Below are positions 35,716 to 49,807 of a DNA stretch of 64,000 nucleotides, piece after piece. The DNA lies in contig SGPM01000082.1 of assembly GCA_004802725.1 (NCBI GenBank), forward strand, positions 1 to 64,000. The letters are read 5' to 3'. This stretch comes from Antrodiella citrinella. Lineage: Eukaryota > Basidiomycota > Agaricomycetes > Polyporales > Steccherinaceae. The notes beneath the pieces were generated by a model. That model searched no databases. It was not told the DNA's origin and saw nothing but the letters and a program-made list of their open reading frames with translations. Position numbers and translations under genes: made by a program. Each line of letters starts with the position of its first letter. The stretch's first letter is position 1.

Positions 35716-38700
35716 TCAGTCTTCGCTTCGTTTGAAGACTTTCTCAATGATCCCATTGGCGTGGCTGTACCCATTCGCTCTGAACAACGCTGAGGACAGG
35801 AACGGCACTGTGTCAAAGATGTCGTGCTCCTTAGCCTGAAGGAAGGACGTCAGTCGAATGCAATGATGGGGAAAGTGTGAAGACGTACCCTTTCATCTAG
35901 TTCTGCCACCTTCAGCGTGATCTTCTCCGGCTGCTGGTATCTCTGGAGCTGGTATATCCTCGCCTTCTCTTTGACGATCTGACCCAAGATGAACGCCAGT
36001 AGTTCTTCGTGGTCCTTTGCTTGAGAGAGGTATTTGCGGAAGCCCTAGAAGGATCCAACCCGGTCAACTACTGTTCACCATAGGGACTACGGCAGACGTA
36101 CACGTTCCAACGTCTTCTTCGTCGACATCTTCTGCGCACTCACGAAGCTGCCAATAGCCACAGAGATCGCCAGGTCAATGTCATCCGCGCGGACGTACTC
36201 GCGCAGAGCCATCCGAGCTGAGGCCTCCGCCATCCGGATCATGCTCTCAAGGTGGCGGACGGTGATAGGCACCGACGCGGTCCGCTGGGACTCTCGTCTG
36301 AGCTCGGCGAAGAGACGAGCGAGTTTCTCTTGGTCGAGGTCGAAGAGTTTCGGCCGGACGCGCTCTCGAGCGTACATGATGTACTTGCGCAGCGTGTCTT
36401 GTGGAATGAGCTATACGACAGTGTCAGTGGGCACAGACTGAGGTGTTGTGAGACAGTGCAGCACGTACATCAGCGTCGACAGTGGTAGCAACTTGTATCT
36501 CGTCCTGCTCAGCGTCGAATTTGGGATGACTTCTCAAATGACTGCCTACGACGAACCGCGCGAGCAGTTCATCTTGTACCGGATCTACTGTGTCCTTCAC
36601 GACACACAGCACATCGAAACGAGACAAGATTGGTTCCGTCAGCTCGACATTCTGCTGGAACGGTATCGTCGGATTGTAGCGTCCACGGATGGGATTGGCT
36701 GCAGCAATGATAGCACATCTCGCCTGCAACGTCGTGATGATACCCGCCTTTGAAATAGAGATGGATTGCTGCTCCATCGCCTCGTGGATAGAGGTCCGGT
36801 CAGAGTCGTTCATCTTGTCGAACTCGTCGATCAGGCAGGTACCCTTATCCGCCAAGACCAACGCGCCGCCTTCAAGAGTCCACTCCTGCGTCACCGGGTC
36901 TTTGCGGACACTGGCCGTGAGACCAACGGCGGAGGCACCTTGACCCGTGGCGAACACCGATCGGTGGGCTGTTTTCTCGACGTATTTGAGGAACTGAGAC
37001 TTAGCTGTTCCGGGGTCACCGAGGAGGAGAATATTGATGTCGCCACGGATACGATGCTTGCGGTTGATATCCTTCATGACACCACCAAATAGCGAGAGAG
37101 CAATAGCAGTCTTGATATCTTCGTGTCCGTAAATCGAGGGGGCAATGGATTTGATGATCCGCTTGCGTATACGATCATCCTGAGCAAGCTTCCGGATTTC
37201 TTTTTCGTCTTCTTCTGTCAATCGGAACGCAGCAAATTGATCTTCCTTCTTGTTGACGTGGTTAGCTTCGATGATGGTAGAGAAGACGGGGAAGCCATTC
37301 TTGCTGTTCAAGGAGGCATCAAAGTTGTTGCGGTAGATACCGGTAATTTCCTGTTGTGTTTCTTAGCGGATGTCAAGAACGATCCTGCGAGCACTTACGA
37401 CTTCCTCTCCTGGTTTGGCGGAATCAATCAGGTCCCACAAGAGAACCACTTCTCGATGTCGGGGAAGACGTCCAGGTGGCACTGAACCTGGGGACTCCTG
37501 CAAGGTCATTTTCTGGTAGTTTCTGTATACAGTCTACACCTTCGGTTCAGCAACAACGTCAGCAAACTTGAAAGGCCGAGCTTACCTGTTCGGAGTTGAC
37601 TGAGAAGGGCCCCTTGCCTTCGCAATTAGGACAGTAACTGATCCTGACTTCTTTCGTCGAATCCTGGTAGAAGGGACCGAGGACTGCTCCACATTTCCGA
37701 CAGTCGAACTTGACGTATTTGAGTTGAGGGAAGACACCGGTTCTCCTGGTTACCACACCAGACACACGAATCAAATTGTTCATGTTCGACCGGCGAAGAT
37801 CACGGAGAGATGAGCTGAGGGGAAGGTCGGTGATTCGCACGTGCACTTCCGAGTGGATTCGTTCGTAATTGGGGTAGAACACCAGGACCACGGATAGCGC
37901 CACTTCGTCAAAGATGGCAAGCATAGCAGACGGTGCGTTGGTGAGGAAATACGCGAGAATGGCTTTTGAGAAAGCCAGGTGCAGATATGACACTTCCAGC
38001 GATTCCGAGTTGTCTGTGATAGGACGGTAGGTCAGGCGCACTTGTCTAATCTACCAAGGAAGAACGCACTTTCTCCGAGATGTTTAACGCGTTCACCGTA
38101 TACGGAGGCACCACGCTCATCCGTATGTCTCGTTAAAAATTGTCTGAAATGACGGACAATGGTGCGGCGAACACGCTCGTTTGCAATCCATTCCACGATG
38201 GATTTAGCCTTGATATCACCTAGCTGTTCAAGGGGTAGCTCCTATAATCCAGTGAGAATCTTTGCACAAGACTTCACGTCCGATATGACGTACATCCTCA
38301 ACGCCGTCCAGGTCATCCAAATCACGCCTCTCGTCATACTGCCTTCGCGTGCGTCTCTTCATACCCGACAGGAGACCAGATCCAGACATGTCTTCGTCCT
38401 CATCTTCTTCGTCGCTGTCCATGAACCCAGGGTAACGACTTCTACGTGCTGCGCGAGAACCACCATTGCGACCATCCGCTCGCTGTCTTTTGGCTATAGC
38501 AGCCTCGGCTGCGCGACGTTGGCCTGCAGTCATATCGTCAAATTCTTCATCGTTGATATCCGCATCTGAGTATCTGTCCAAAGCTTGATTGCCAGAATAG
38601 TCGCTTAAGGAAGGTTTTCAGTGATGTTGACGCGTCGTTGAACACGGAAACACGTACTTGTCCATGCCATCTCCGAACAGGTCCTCGCCATCATCGTCTG

Positions 38701-38978
38701 CCTCATCCACATCATCTGCTTCATCGACTACGTCTCTCACAGCATCCCTCTCGTCCAAGCTATCATCAGTGTCCGAAAAAGGTGCAGGAGGGGATGAAGG
38801 TGGTAGGGAAGACTCTGAGTCGCGTCGTCGGGGTGTGGTGCGTGGGATCGGGGCTGCAGGTGGGGAACTACCTGCGAGAGGAGACTGAGAGCGACGACGT
38901 TTCGTGCGACGGGGTGTAGAAGACTGCAAGTAAGAGTGTTAGCGTAGATTTATTCCAGACATACTTGGAGCTCACCAT
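35716..38978 (-). CDS. MCM2: DNA replication licensing factor Mcm2
   Basis: Subunit of the Mcm2-7 replicative helicase. The acidic N-terminus ([26 protein letters not shown]) is the usual Mcm2 histone-binding and Cdc7-target tail. The zinc finger is CRKCGAVLG with CPNCEGKG. In the AAA+ core are Walker [13 protein letters not shown], Walker [10 protein letters not shown], and the arginine finger SRFD (about 36970-36590). After it come the winged-helix region ([18 protein letters not shown]) and the tail ending FKRSED at TGA 35716. The most likely start codon is ATG 38978-38976, directly followed by a 52-nt intron (38924-38975), so that exon 1 contributes only the ATG and exon 2 opens [17 protein letters not shown]14 diverges 269 bp away. 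Confidence 0.95.
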
Positions 38979-39247
38979 GAATTTCGCGTAAAGTGCTGAG
39001 AACGATGGCGGAAAGACTTTTGTTCAAGGAGAAAGACGCTCGCGAGACGCGACGCGTGCCTCAGAATCATTAGGGTTTTGAAGCGGAGATTGAACACGTG
39101 TGTGGCGAAACTAGCCATTGTCCGCGCAGGCGCCGCATCATTTTGCAAACGGACACCGGTCAACAGCCTTCGCGTTTTACGTTCATGTTCACTTTCTGAC
39201 CTGCTGGCGGGGTGAAACTATACCGTCGGACTCTACACTCTTCTGCT

Positions 39248-42200
39248 ATGGAGCAGATCCCCAATGGCGGCTCGCTCAATGGAAACGGGAACCATGCGGT
39301 CTGGCCAAAGCGTGAGGAGGAGCAGGTCGCATACACCAACGGTTTTCACGAACTGTCTCTGGAGGAACTAGAACGACAGTTACCCGTGGTACATGATGGA
39401 CAGATTCCATTGGGGGAGCTGGTGTCTCGCATGGCACAGACGATCTATGCGGAGCTGACTGAGCTGGCGGAGACGTGAGTTTTGTTTCACACCTAAACTT
39501 GCAAACATTGGACTCTGGGGAAGATGAATGCGGTTTCATGACACTAAATTTGCCTCCATAGTATGCCGAACATGTCGGATATTCAGCGCAAGAGGGTGTT
39601 AGCTGAGTGGGTGGTCAGGACCAAGAAGCAGGTGGTCAAACTCTACGCTGTGGTTAGGTGGTCGCGTGATGCCGACGTCGTTCAGAAAGCGATGGTATGT
39701 CATAGTAAACATGACGATCATTGCTAGCTTTGTGTGTTAACTTTATGCAGAATGTGACAGCATTCCTGATGGACCAGAACCAGCAATTTGTGGATGCCAT
39801 GAATGGACTCATTTATGCCAAGGAGAGCCTGGACCCTGCGAGGTGCGTCGATTGATCTATCATACGTGCGAGGCAGCTAAGCGTGGAGTCTCGTCAAAGG
39901 CTTCGGAACCATGACTTGCTGACTTCTTTGGATGTCTTGACTGCTGGGTCCTACTTGAGGCTGCCCACTGCTATCAAGGTTCGTTGGACAAACTACGACA
40001 ATAGATCTCTCTACTTACCTTCATTGTTTAGAAACTGGTCATTCCTCGGGATCCTTTGACCGACGATGAAGTCGCGAAAACGCTATCGGACATGGAGGGC
40101 GTGATCCGGTACCGTCTGCGAATGTCCGAAGTCATACCACTCGAAATGAGTCGGTACAAGATAGGTAAGATCTTCATCATCAATACAAGTCTTTACTGAC
40201 TGAAGTCCAGCTGACGGACGTGTCTTCTTCACTGCTCCGGACTTATTCATAACCTCCCTCTGTCTGAAGGGTGCACAAAAGGATGATGGGTGGTTCTTCG
40301 CGGATGTAGAGTTCCTATTTACCGTTGGAGGAGACCCTACGGGCATGGAAGGTAACTGAGTCTGTGAGTATAATACTTCGCATTACTCATCGCAAGGCAG
40401 ATTTCCCCCGCAAGCCAAGTGGTATCCTCAAACGGCATATTGCCGACGAAGCCGACGCACGATTGGGTTTCTACCTTGCGCTGCCTACAGATCCGAATCT
40501 TCCGCTTGGCGTTGAAATACCTCCTCCACCTCGACTACCGGAGGGTATGGTAGACACCCCATTAGTGCGACTATTTAACTTCCTGCGTGAGTCGCCGGGT
40601 ATTTGTGTTTCCGTTTCTTTCTGTGTGGCTGAGCATTGGCGTAGAAATGATGTCTTTATCATACCAGCTCGAGATTCTGTGGTATCAGGTTGGTCCGCAT
40701 ACTATTGTTGTCTATGCGGATGCTTACACATATAGGCTGAGCGAATGCGGTCACTTGGTTGGGCAGACTATATGTCTACCGAGATGAGTAATGGGCGGCG
40801 CACTCTAAAGATCTCGTATTGGACGTGCGTGATTCTTTTCACTACTCACTCTCTGTCTGACATAACGCAGACGAAACCCACCTCCACGGATACCTGGGAG
40901 ACCGCCGCCTCCACCACAACGCAATAAATTACCGTTACTAGGAGGAAATCTTATCATTTCTATTGTCAGCGCGAAATCGCCTGTATCAGTACATCCCACC
41001 AAGTCAAACGCCCATCCGCCAATACGAAGTGCTCGACATAATGTTCTCGCAGAGCTTCAAGAGCGAGCGAAGCTAGGCGAGAAGACCCGCCCGTCAGATA
41101 CGGTGGAGGGGATGCGCTTAGAGGTCAAATGGGAACCCCAGAGAGGAGCGTTGGGAATCATGATCCCGCTGGAAGCGACTCAGTTATCTCCCGAACAACT
41201 GAAGATTGTTAGTCTCGCAGTGATTATGTTCATCCTCCTATACTGAACATTTTGTCCAGGATTCGACCGACCTTGATATAGAGAAAATACTTCAACGGGT
41301 GATCCAGCGACACACTGAGGCCATTCTCTTCATGTTCCAACTCCAACTACAGCAAGGACCATATAGGAACATTTTCGCTCAGTCTGGTGCTGTCAAGCTT
41401 CTGTCAGAAGGTACAACCGTGATAGACATAGCTCGTTAACGCTCTGACATTATTAACAGGTTCACCAGCCCTGCAAACCCATCTGTGTGCGGACGAAGTG
41501 GTCATAGTCACGATAGACCCTAGGACTGGTCGATTGGGTCTTCGTGACAGTGGAAATCTTGCAGCAGCAGGGAGAGGCCCGCGTTTCTCGTTGTTCTCGG
41601 AGATGTTGAATGAGAACCCCGCTGTGCTCGCAGACGCTCTTGTGAAGTTACGACTAAACGTAAGGTCCCGCAAGATGTGTTTAGAGTCTGCGCTCACCAT
41701 ATACTCTTCAGGCAATTACGGATATGGCGGAGCAGAGAGCAAATTATCTTGGATTACAGTGTCACCGGTTTCGGAATTTTTCTCGCGAAGGTTGGTCGGG
41801 CTCCTCTTATGATGGCGAGTACATACTCATGTTCTTCCCGATTACAGAGGCACAAAAGCTCGGAGCCGCAGCTCGCGGATCGTTGTACATTCAGCTTGCC
41901 ACATCGCCAAATCATTACCTTGTCCTCGTTATCACTGATGAAGAGTTTCGTTATGCGCTTATCTCAACCAAAACGCTTGGAGATACCATGTACACAAACC
42001 TGATCATGGAGGACATCGCTTGGATAGATATCAACAGGATTCAAGGAGATCGTGCAGCGTTTCGTCAACACGAAGCGGGCGACATGGACGTTGTCATGGG
42101 TTCGCGAAGCCAGAATGTTGCTAGTGAGACATCACTACCATCCAGGTGTGTATCTCATCTTGCGCAATCGGATGATACATATTCATGGTTGAAATAAATC

Positions 42201-43688
42201 AGCTTCCGATTGGAGAGTCAAGTGCTTCGGAAGTTGTACGCATATTGCTGGTGAGCTATACAGTACGTTTCCTTGTGTTTGCATCGCTAACGGCTGTCAC
42301 AGTGCCCGTATAGCTTACACAAGCGTCGAGCGTCAGCTGAAGAATCATGGGATACCCTTCACTCGCGTCACCCCTCCGCAGGGGTCGTCCTTCCCGCCGG
42401 TTTAGACCATCTCCAGTCTACGCTCATGCGGTCCATCCCAGCACTTTGTGTGCAGTCTTCTGATATTCTTGCTGGTGCTCCCGCAGCTGAAGCGGCGATG
42501 CCTAACATTCGCGTGATACCCCTCAACTGGTGGTCTGAGTCACAAGCACAGGTGCGTCCCCTTCACCCTGCAATAAAAGCTGTACTGATTTGTATTTTTG
42601 TCTAGGTGGTGACGTGCGTCAAACTGAAGTATGTGCAGCAGCCTATTGGTAAACGAGCTGGCAGCAGCGCCATTATCCGACCATCCAAACGAATCATATA
42701 TGATACGACGGAAGCTGTGGTATCCTTCCTCTCTGAAGACATCGATAAATGTGTCGACGAGTTCACTGAGGAATGGGCACGAGTGTCCAAGATGGTCGTT
42801 ATCGCTCGAGAAGGTCGGTCCACTTCATTGTATCACCACGAACAGCTGCTCACATCTCTATATCAGTTGGCCAAATGGCTGCCGACAAGCACTGTGCGGA
42901 TGTTCGCTTGCTGTCATTCGACCTTCAAACGGTCGAGTTCGCTTACGCTTTGGACTACTCGGTCTCCATCTCCTGCACTGATCAGCTGTCGCCGACGGGT
43001 GGATCGTATGAACTGAAGTTCTCTCGACCTCGTAACGAACTTAGAACAACAAAGGGACTGGATGATCATCATCGGTACAACCCGCATAGCGAAGTGGAAC
43101 CATTTCTGCGGAACGTCCTACGGCATGGCCGCCTAGCTCCTTCGCTGCACCGCCTGGTCAACCTCCTTCGGGATACGCTTCCCATCGCGCTTGAATTGCA
43201 AGACATCCAAAAGCGTGCATTGGAGGCTGGCGAATTCGTTGATACTTTTGCGAAAGCCGCGGGTTGGTTCCGAGTTCTGCACGGTGATTTAAGGTATGTT
43301 TTGCCATTGGTGTTTCGGAGTACAGACTCTCACTCCGGATTTGACCAGGCATGCCTTGGATTTCCGGTTGTTGTCGAACGCACGTGTCGTCATCCTCGAC
43401 GCATCTCACAGTCTCTTCCAGACTGACGACACAATCCCGCGAGGTTCCTATTATCTCGACTCTCGGTTCTCTACAGTCATCCGAGACAACATGGCAGTGC
43501 TCCAACCTATTCCAAAGTTCAATGCCATCGTGCAAGATATCGTCAAGGAGACCGGCTCTCGACGAGGTAGCAAGGTGTTCTCTGTTGATATAGGCATCAT
43601 CTGTGATACTTCTGCGGTCCAGGCCGTCGGGAGCGCGTTGTATGATCGGATTGCCAAGGAGTTGAGGGAGATGAAGACGAAGACTTGA
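39248..43688 (+). CDS. MED14: Mediator complex subunit 14
   Basis: MED14 (Rgr1) is the backbone that links head, middle and tail of Mediator, the RNA polymerase II coactivator. ATG 39248 opens MEQIPNGGSLNG. The conserved MED14 N-terminal block follows: IPLGELVSRMAQTIYAEL, then KRVLAEWVVRTKKQVVKLYAVVRW, MNGLIYAKESLDPARL and YLRLPTAIK, spread over short exons. Downstream, DEADARLGFYLALP, the Pro-rich PPPPRLPEGMVD and the later HLCADEVVIVTIDPRTGRL-type block are as expected. The C-terminal exon ends MKTKT at 43688. More than ten introns are needed. It is convergent with MED12, with about 390 bp between the stop codons, and divergent from MCM2. I saw no damage. Confidence 0.9.
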
Positions 43689-44078
43689 TGCGAGCTTATT
43701 TTACACATACCCACTGATGTAGCATAGTCACCATGTATGCATGAGAGCTCTACTGGTTAATGTACCTGAAATAATGTTGAGACGGATGCAGGATGATACC
43801 AAAACGTCTGCAACGGACGTCATAGGTGGAACGACGTCGCGTTGTGCATAGGTACTGTATGTCGCTGTCGACGGACAGTCGGACAACAGTTCTGCGTGTA
43901 TACTGAAGACATGAGGATGCATCAATAAATAGCGATAAATATTGCAAGAACTAGTATGAAATCGTGAGGTCGTTACTGCTTGCACCACAACAAGGCAAAT
44001 GGGAAACAAGCTGGACGTCAAAGCATATGAGCAACACGAATGAGATATAACACGAACAAAGGAGCACGTACCATCGGC

Positions 44079-47000
44079 TTAACGCTTCTTGGACTTGGAA
44101 CTTACAGCTGTTGAAGATTTGCCCTTGGTTCGTTTCGAAGCTTGACCGTCCAATCCTGACGGCTCCTTATTTGCCTTGCGCTTGCCGGCACGACTAGACG
44201 AGCCACCCTCGATGCTATCCACGTCGATAGGGTCACCGGCCGTAGAGCCAGAAGGTGGGTAAGGCGGTTGCATCGGACTTTGGCGGAGCGAAGATCCCAC
44301 TGATGGGGCGTTGAGAGCATGAGAGGCCCGAGACCGCACTGAGGAGGCGGGTGAAGGTCTACGAGATCCTCGAGAACTTGCTTGTCTAGAAGAGCCACTT
44401 TGCGTGGGCGCAGGGAACATAGGTAGTGGGCCAACTTGATCTTCATGCTCGGCGCGTTCGGTCGACGATTGTCGTAGTGCATCATCTGGAAGTATCCTGC
44501 CGTCTCTCCAGCCACGTTCAAATACGCTTTCGCCGTACATATGATCTTCAAGAGTTCGGAGGGTATTAACTAGATGAGCATTACTCCTGGGTTCATCCTG
44601 CAAGATGTGCTCGCCCGTCGTTTGCGCATTGAACAGCTCGAGAGAAAGAGATGCTGTGTTCTTGACCAGGCTTCGTTCGCTTCCCTCTTTGTCGTCCAAC
44701 GCACTACTGTCACCCAGATTCTCCGTCCATTCCCATGGTCGATTCTGCATGGGCGACAGACCTGTGATCGCCCCAGACGCATCAACGGAGGCGTATGCCA
44801 GATTGGTGACAGCTTTGTTGGGTTCTGTATATGGAAGCAATGTTCGCATTTGCTTGCGATACCCTGTAGGCATGTCCGACGGCAAACCTTGCAATTCAAA
44901 GTCTGGATAATGTCGGAATGGGTCATAAGTTGGCGCTTTGATATCCGTTGGAATTTCTGGGATCACAAAATGAGCGTCCTTTCGCATTCAGAGTAAGCAA
45001 ACAACCTACCATCAAGTACGTAGTAGATAGTATCCAGTAGCAAAGGGAACATCAATGGATCATTGGTGATTCCTGAGCCAAAAAGCTGCAAGTGATGACC
45101 GTCAGCATCGGCCTAACTCAGCAAGAGTTTTTTACATACAGTTGCCAGTCGGATCAATACAGCGCAGAGCTTGCTGCTCAGTTCGTTCACTTCTACTGTC
45201 CACAATGAGGGGAAACCGAGAACGAAGTGTGTAATTCTGGCAAGAAGCACGGTTGTACGGGCCATTTCTTCGACATGTTTGCCTGCGGACACTGCGTCTG
45301 CAGTGACGTTCATACGTAGACACAGACCTGCGATCAAGTCACCTTGTACCCGGTCCTGGAGTGGAGGCATTGAAGAGCCCTCATCACGATGAGGCTTAAC
45401 GATATTCGTCAGTAACCGAAGCATGTCTCCTGCAGCAGGAATGGCTGCCCCGACAGGATCGTCAGAGTCCATTCCCGTGAGGTCTGTGATAATTTCGGTG
45501 ATGCGTTGCAGGCCAGCATTGACGAACTGCATACATTGTTAATATATATAGGCTGCCATGTTATAATATATATCTTGCCTTACTCGCGATGGAAACCGAC
45601 GCCCCTCTGAGCATCTCAGCGAGAAGATCGCCTTCCTCTGAGGACATGACCTGGTGAAAGGCCGTCTTGGTGAACTTGTCCAGGTATGCATTTGCTCTGT
45701 CACGGGTAGCGTCTCCCGCCAGAGCCGTGTCTAGTTGTTTCATGGAGAAGCGCATCTCAATCGATGTGGCTGCTAGTTTCCAAGGGCTCAAGAACGTCGA
45801 GAGTTGATGCCACCTGACACCGTCTTCGGGAGCTGCAAGAGAATGAGAAGAGATGATGACGAGAGTAAGAACGCGTACCATTGGTTCCGTCGTTGAGCAT
45901 CATACGCAACGCGTTGATCAGAGGTTCATGCAAAGTCTCCGAAACACTTTGATTGTCCAGGAACTTGCCAAACGCCCGATGTACAGCGTCGAGGTCTCTA
46001 TATATACCCTGACGAAATACGTTGATTTGGCATAGAGCTTTGCGCAGACCGTGACACTTCTCCTTCACAGGCAGAGTCAAGCAAGCGTTCAGTTCAGCCA
46101 GAACCAAGGTTGGTATGTTGTCAACCATCGACGCGAAGTGAGGCAGTCGAAACACATCTCTACGGCGCGTTTGCAAACCACGAGCTTCCAGGAGATTGAC
46201 AGGAGGATAGTCGTCACCACATTCTTTCTTCAGAAGAAGGCGAGTGCACAGGTCGCTGACGGAAGTGAGCAATACCTCCGCTGCTGACCCGTCTTGCACA
46301 GTCGCCACAGTGGAAGCCAATTGCCAGGACGGATAGATCAAGCCATGAAGGAGCGTGGTCGCGGAGAGCGCACCGTAAATGGTAAGCTGAAGCAGCACCA
46401 CGATGGCGACATCCCAGGCGTCCGCGTTCAAGGCCGCCATTTCGTTTTTGCCTGCTCCCAGAAACCAGTCAAGGATGTGGCTGTCGATACCAGAAGGAAG
46501 ATGATGATCGATGTGCGAGAGAAAAACAGCATAGCGCAGCGCGCAATCTCGTCTGCCCCGCAAGTCCGGGTTCATCACTGGGATTTGACGAAGGCTGGCC
46601 ACGGTATTGTCCCAGACTTTCCATCCCCAATCCGGAGCTGAACGATATCTATACCATAGACTGTTGGCAAGCATGGATGGCGCATCTGGACTTGCATTCG
46701 TCGCGAGCAGAAGTATCTCGGGGAGAGCGGCTGGTACCACGTCCGGTTGTACAGCAGTGGGCCGGAGTGCCTATGGAATCGAGGATCAACATATCAGAAC
46801 GACGTGTGGTTCAGTAACATACATTGGTATAGGCCGATCTATCATTGAGGAAGCCTTCACGAACTTCTTGATCAAGGTATCGGCCTTGATCCATGTCAAT
46901 CAAGAGGTCCAGGATGCTTGAGTTTTGATTGCCTCGAGCCTTTAGGGCCAGGTGTTTGGTATGCAAGGCAGCGGTGATGGATCTAGTGGCTCCCATACAA

Positions 47001-49807
47001 GCCCAAACTTCGATGTGTTGCTTGAACGTATCGATCACAGCGGTAAGCAGTTGAGTACCAGATGTATGTTCCAGAACAAACATAGTCCACTGTGAAAACG
47101 GCGGTTCAGCATTTTGATCGTACCAAGCAGTGTGAGAGACGAAGTACATCCAACAGTGAGACATAGGCTCTGCAGTGTGCCATGAGAGCGGTTGCAATGC
47201 AATAGATCTTGTCTAGGTTGGGATCGTTACCTCCGTGGCTATCCGACCGAATGAGAATAGAAAATGAGAATAGAAATCAATGAACTCACTTTGTCACAGT
47301 CTGCTTTAGTATAGGCATCAGCCAACCTTTCATGACACGGAGCTGCTCATACAGGGGCGCCGAGTATATGAGGCTGCAGCTTCCTTCAAGACCGTCTGTG
47401 AAAGACGTCAAGGAGATCGGTTCGCCTGTGCAAAATTGAATACGTTAGACACTGTGAAGATAACTGAGGGTAGCGTCATACCACCGAATAACTCAGGAAG
47501 AAGACCACGGATCTCCTTCCTCATCTCACGCTCGTTGACGTCCTCGGGAGTTTCTCGAGCACGGACACCATACAAAGTCACCTTGCGGTGTGTGACCAAT
47601 GCAGCCGAGGAATTTTGCAATGGTATCCAGCGCAAGAAATTACGATGTCGCGAGGCCGGTTCCTATATAGTATGTCAGAATTGCGATATCGATCATACAA
47701 AGCACTCACCTCGGATATACAAAGACCTGGCTCTCCACGAGCAATCAAACGCTGTATGTATTGCTCGTACGAGAATAGGTTGTGCCTCACAAGTTGTGCG
47801 AACAGAGACGCGACACTTGCTAGGCTTTCTGACTGTGCCGCCACTTCGCTTGAATCTAACCAATCAAACAACTGATCCTGGATGAACTCTTCTGGTGAGG
47901 ACCTATCGCGACGAATAGCTCGTTCTTCGGCATGATCCCTCCAACAACGCAATAAACAGGACGCGGCGTAGGTCCTGTGATCTCCGTATTGAAGAGAAGT
48001 GACGCTCCAGGTAAGGAGGACGTCTAGTTTGTGAGTGAATGTTGACGATTCTTCAAAATCCTGGTCGAAGTACGTGATGGACCCCATGTCGGATGTTCCG
48101 GAGAGAGAATTGAGAAGCTGTGAGGAACGAGTCAGCGTTGAGTGAACAAGAGAAAAGAACGCAGCTACCTTGATATCGGATAGCACGGAAGAGAGCGGGC
48201 CGACTAGTCGCGGAGGGAGATTCATGAAAAGCATAGCTTCATTTCTTTCTCGTATGTCGTCAAAACCAGACATGAGTGCTGTTCTGAGAGCATGCGGGTT
48301 AGCGAGTGTCTGCGCTGCCAATGGTCCGTTCTTTGTATAGTCGCTGATGACTTCTCCTAGGAGCGTAGAGTGTTGAATCCAGTTCCTCGGGTTTATAAAT
48401 GCGGAAGGAAGAGCAAGGAAAGCTCTCTGCATCGCATACTTCAGAAGGCCAGTCAGGAAACAGGTTGGGGAACACGCACCAATAAGAGATTGGTCAATAG
48501 TTTTTCCATGTTCGTGAGCTGTTCCTTGCATGGAGTAGCTCGAATCTGCACAACGTGAGCGATGTCCTCAAACGTGCACTGTCAACATACCTCTAGTATT
48601 CTGTTCATACAGGCATCCACAAAAGGTCGCGTCAGAGCACGTGTGACTAGCATGCCGTCAATATATTCATCTGCAAGGTGGGCGATGAAACCTAACTGTG
48701 CCAGATTAGAGACACACATTTGCTGTACCAGCCACGCAAGAAAGGTGCGATTGTCTATCAAGCCTTCGGCGTAGAAGCTGCGAAGGAGGCTCAACCTGGA
48801 TTTTCGTCAGTACCAATGAGCTACCACAAATGAAAGTACGTACGAGTAGGTAAATCGTGCTATCCAACGATTACGAGTATCCGGCTCGGCCAGAACTCCT
48901 TTAAACGTTTGCTTGATGTTGAGTCCTGGACGAGGAGCTATGGGAAGCGCTATGTCTACCAACTGCTTCTTCAAATATCCATTTACGACACTTGCCCAGT
49001 CCACGCTGTACTGCGTTGGATTGTACGAGGGCTTATTCCGCAGACCAGCCTATGACATCTGGTTCAATGATGCACGTACGCCCGACAATATGCAAACATG
49101 TACTCACGGTTTCATTTCCTCCAAATACTCGCATAAACCACACAGCCCGATCGATAGCGACTTTCTTGGTATACATTAGCTCCAGCAAGTCATGACCTTT
49201 AGCTCCGTGAGGCACACTTTTACCGAGCTTGCTTAGAGGCACTTCAGGATTTGCAAGATCAGAAAACCAGGATTCTCTTTTCACATCGTTCAAGGTTACT
49301 CTCGAAGGCAAGCGGAATGCCCATGGCCTGGTGGGTCTTGTAAAGAAGACAGTACACTTCGTCAAAATATAGCACTCACGTTACTGGTGGCACATCCTCT
49401 CTCCGCCTCTGAAAAATCTGGTTCATAACATCCTCCAGATCCGTCACGACATCCCCAAATATAACTTTAGGTGTAATAGTGTCATGGGCACTGAAGTTCT
49501 CTGCCTGTAATAAGAGCACTTAGATAACGCATTCGTTCAGGAATGACCTTCAACTCACCGGTACAGACAATGCAAGAGATATGCCACTTTTTACACTGGC
49601 TTCGGTTAATATCTCCTCTTCTTGGTCAGGACGTGGAGGAAAGTATCCAGTATATCCTACAGTATAGCAGGGTCATTAGTACCTCCGGACGGTCGGAGTT
49701 GCAGCGGCCATGTACATACCCAACTCAGCGGACTGATGAGCCTTGGGTAGCCATGGCGGAGGTTGAGCCTCGTAGATTGCAAGTAAATCCTTTGTCCCTC
49801 CTGCCAT
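44079..49807 (-). CDS. MED12: Mediator complex subunit 12 (Srb8)
   Basis: MED12 belongs to the CDK8 kinase module of Mediator and activates CDK8-cyclin C. ATG 49807 gives MAGGTKDLLAIYEAQPPPWL and continues to the ELGY motif typical of fungal MED12 starts. The Med12 domain proper is clear further in: PWAFRLPSRVTLNDVKRESW, then LSKLGKSVPHGAKGHDLLEL and AVWFMRVFGGNET (about 49330-49090). The rest is helical with many short exons (for example NSLWYRYRSAPDWGWKVW and WDVAIVVLLQLTIYG). The last exon is Ser/Pro-rich with nuclear-localisation-like clusters (GKRKANKE; SKRTKGKS) and ends SKSKKR at 44079. The intron near 45535-45575 is very AT-rich. MED14 lies tail to tail on the other strand. Confidence 0.88.
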
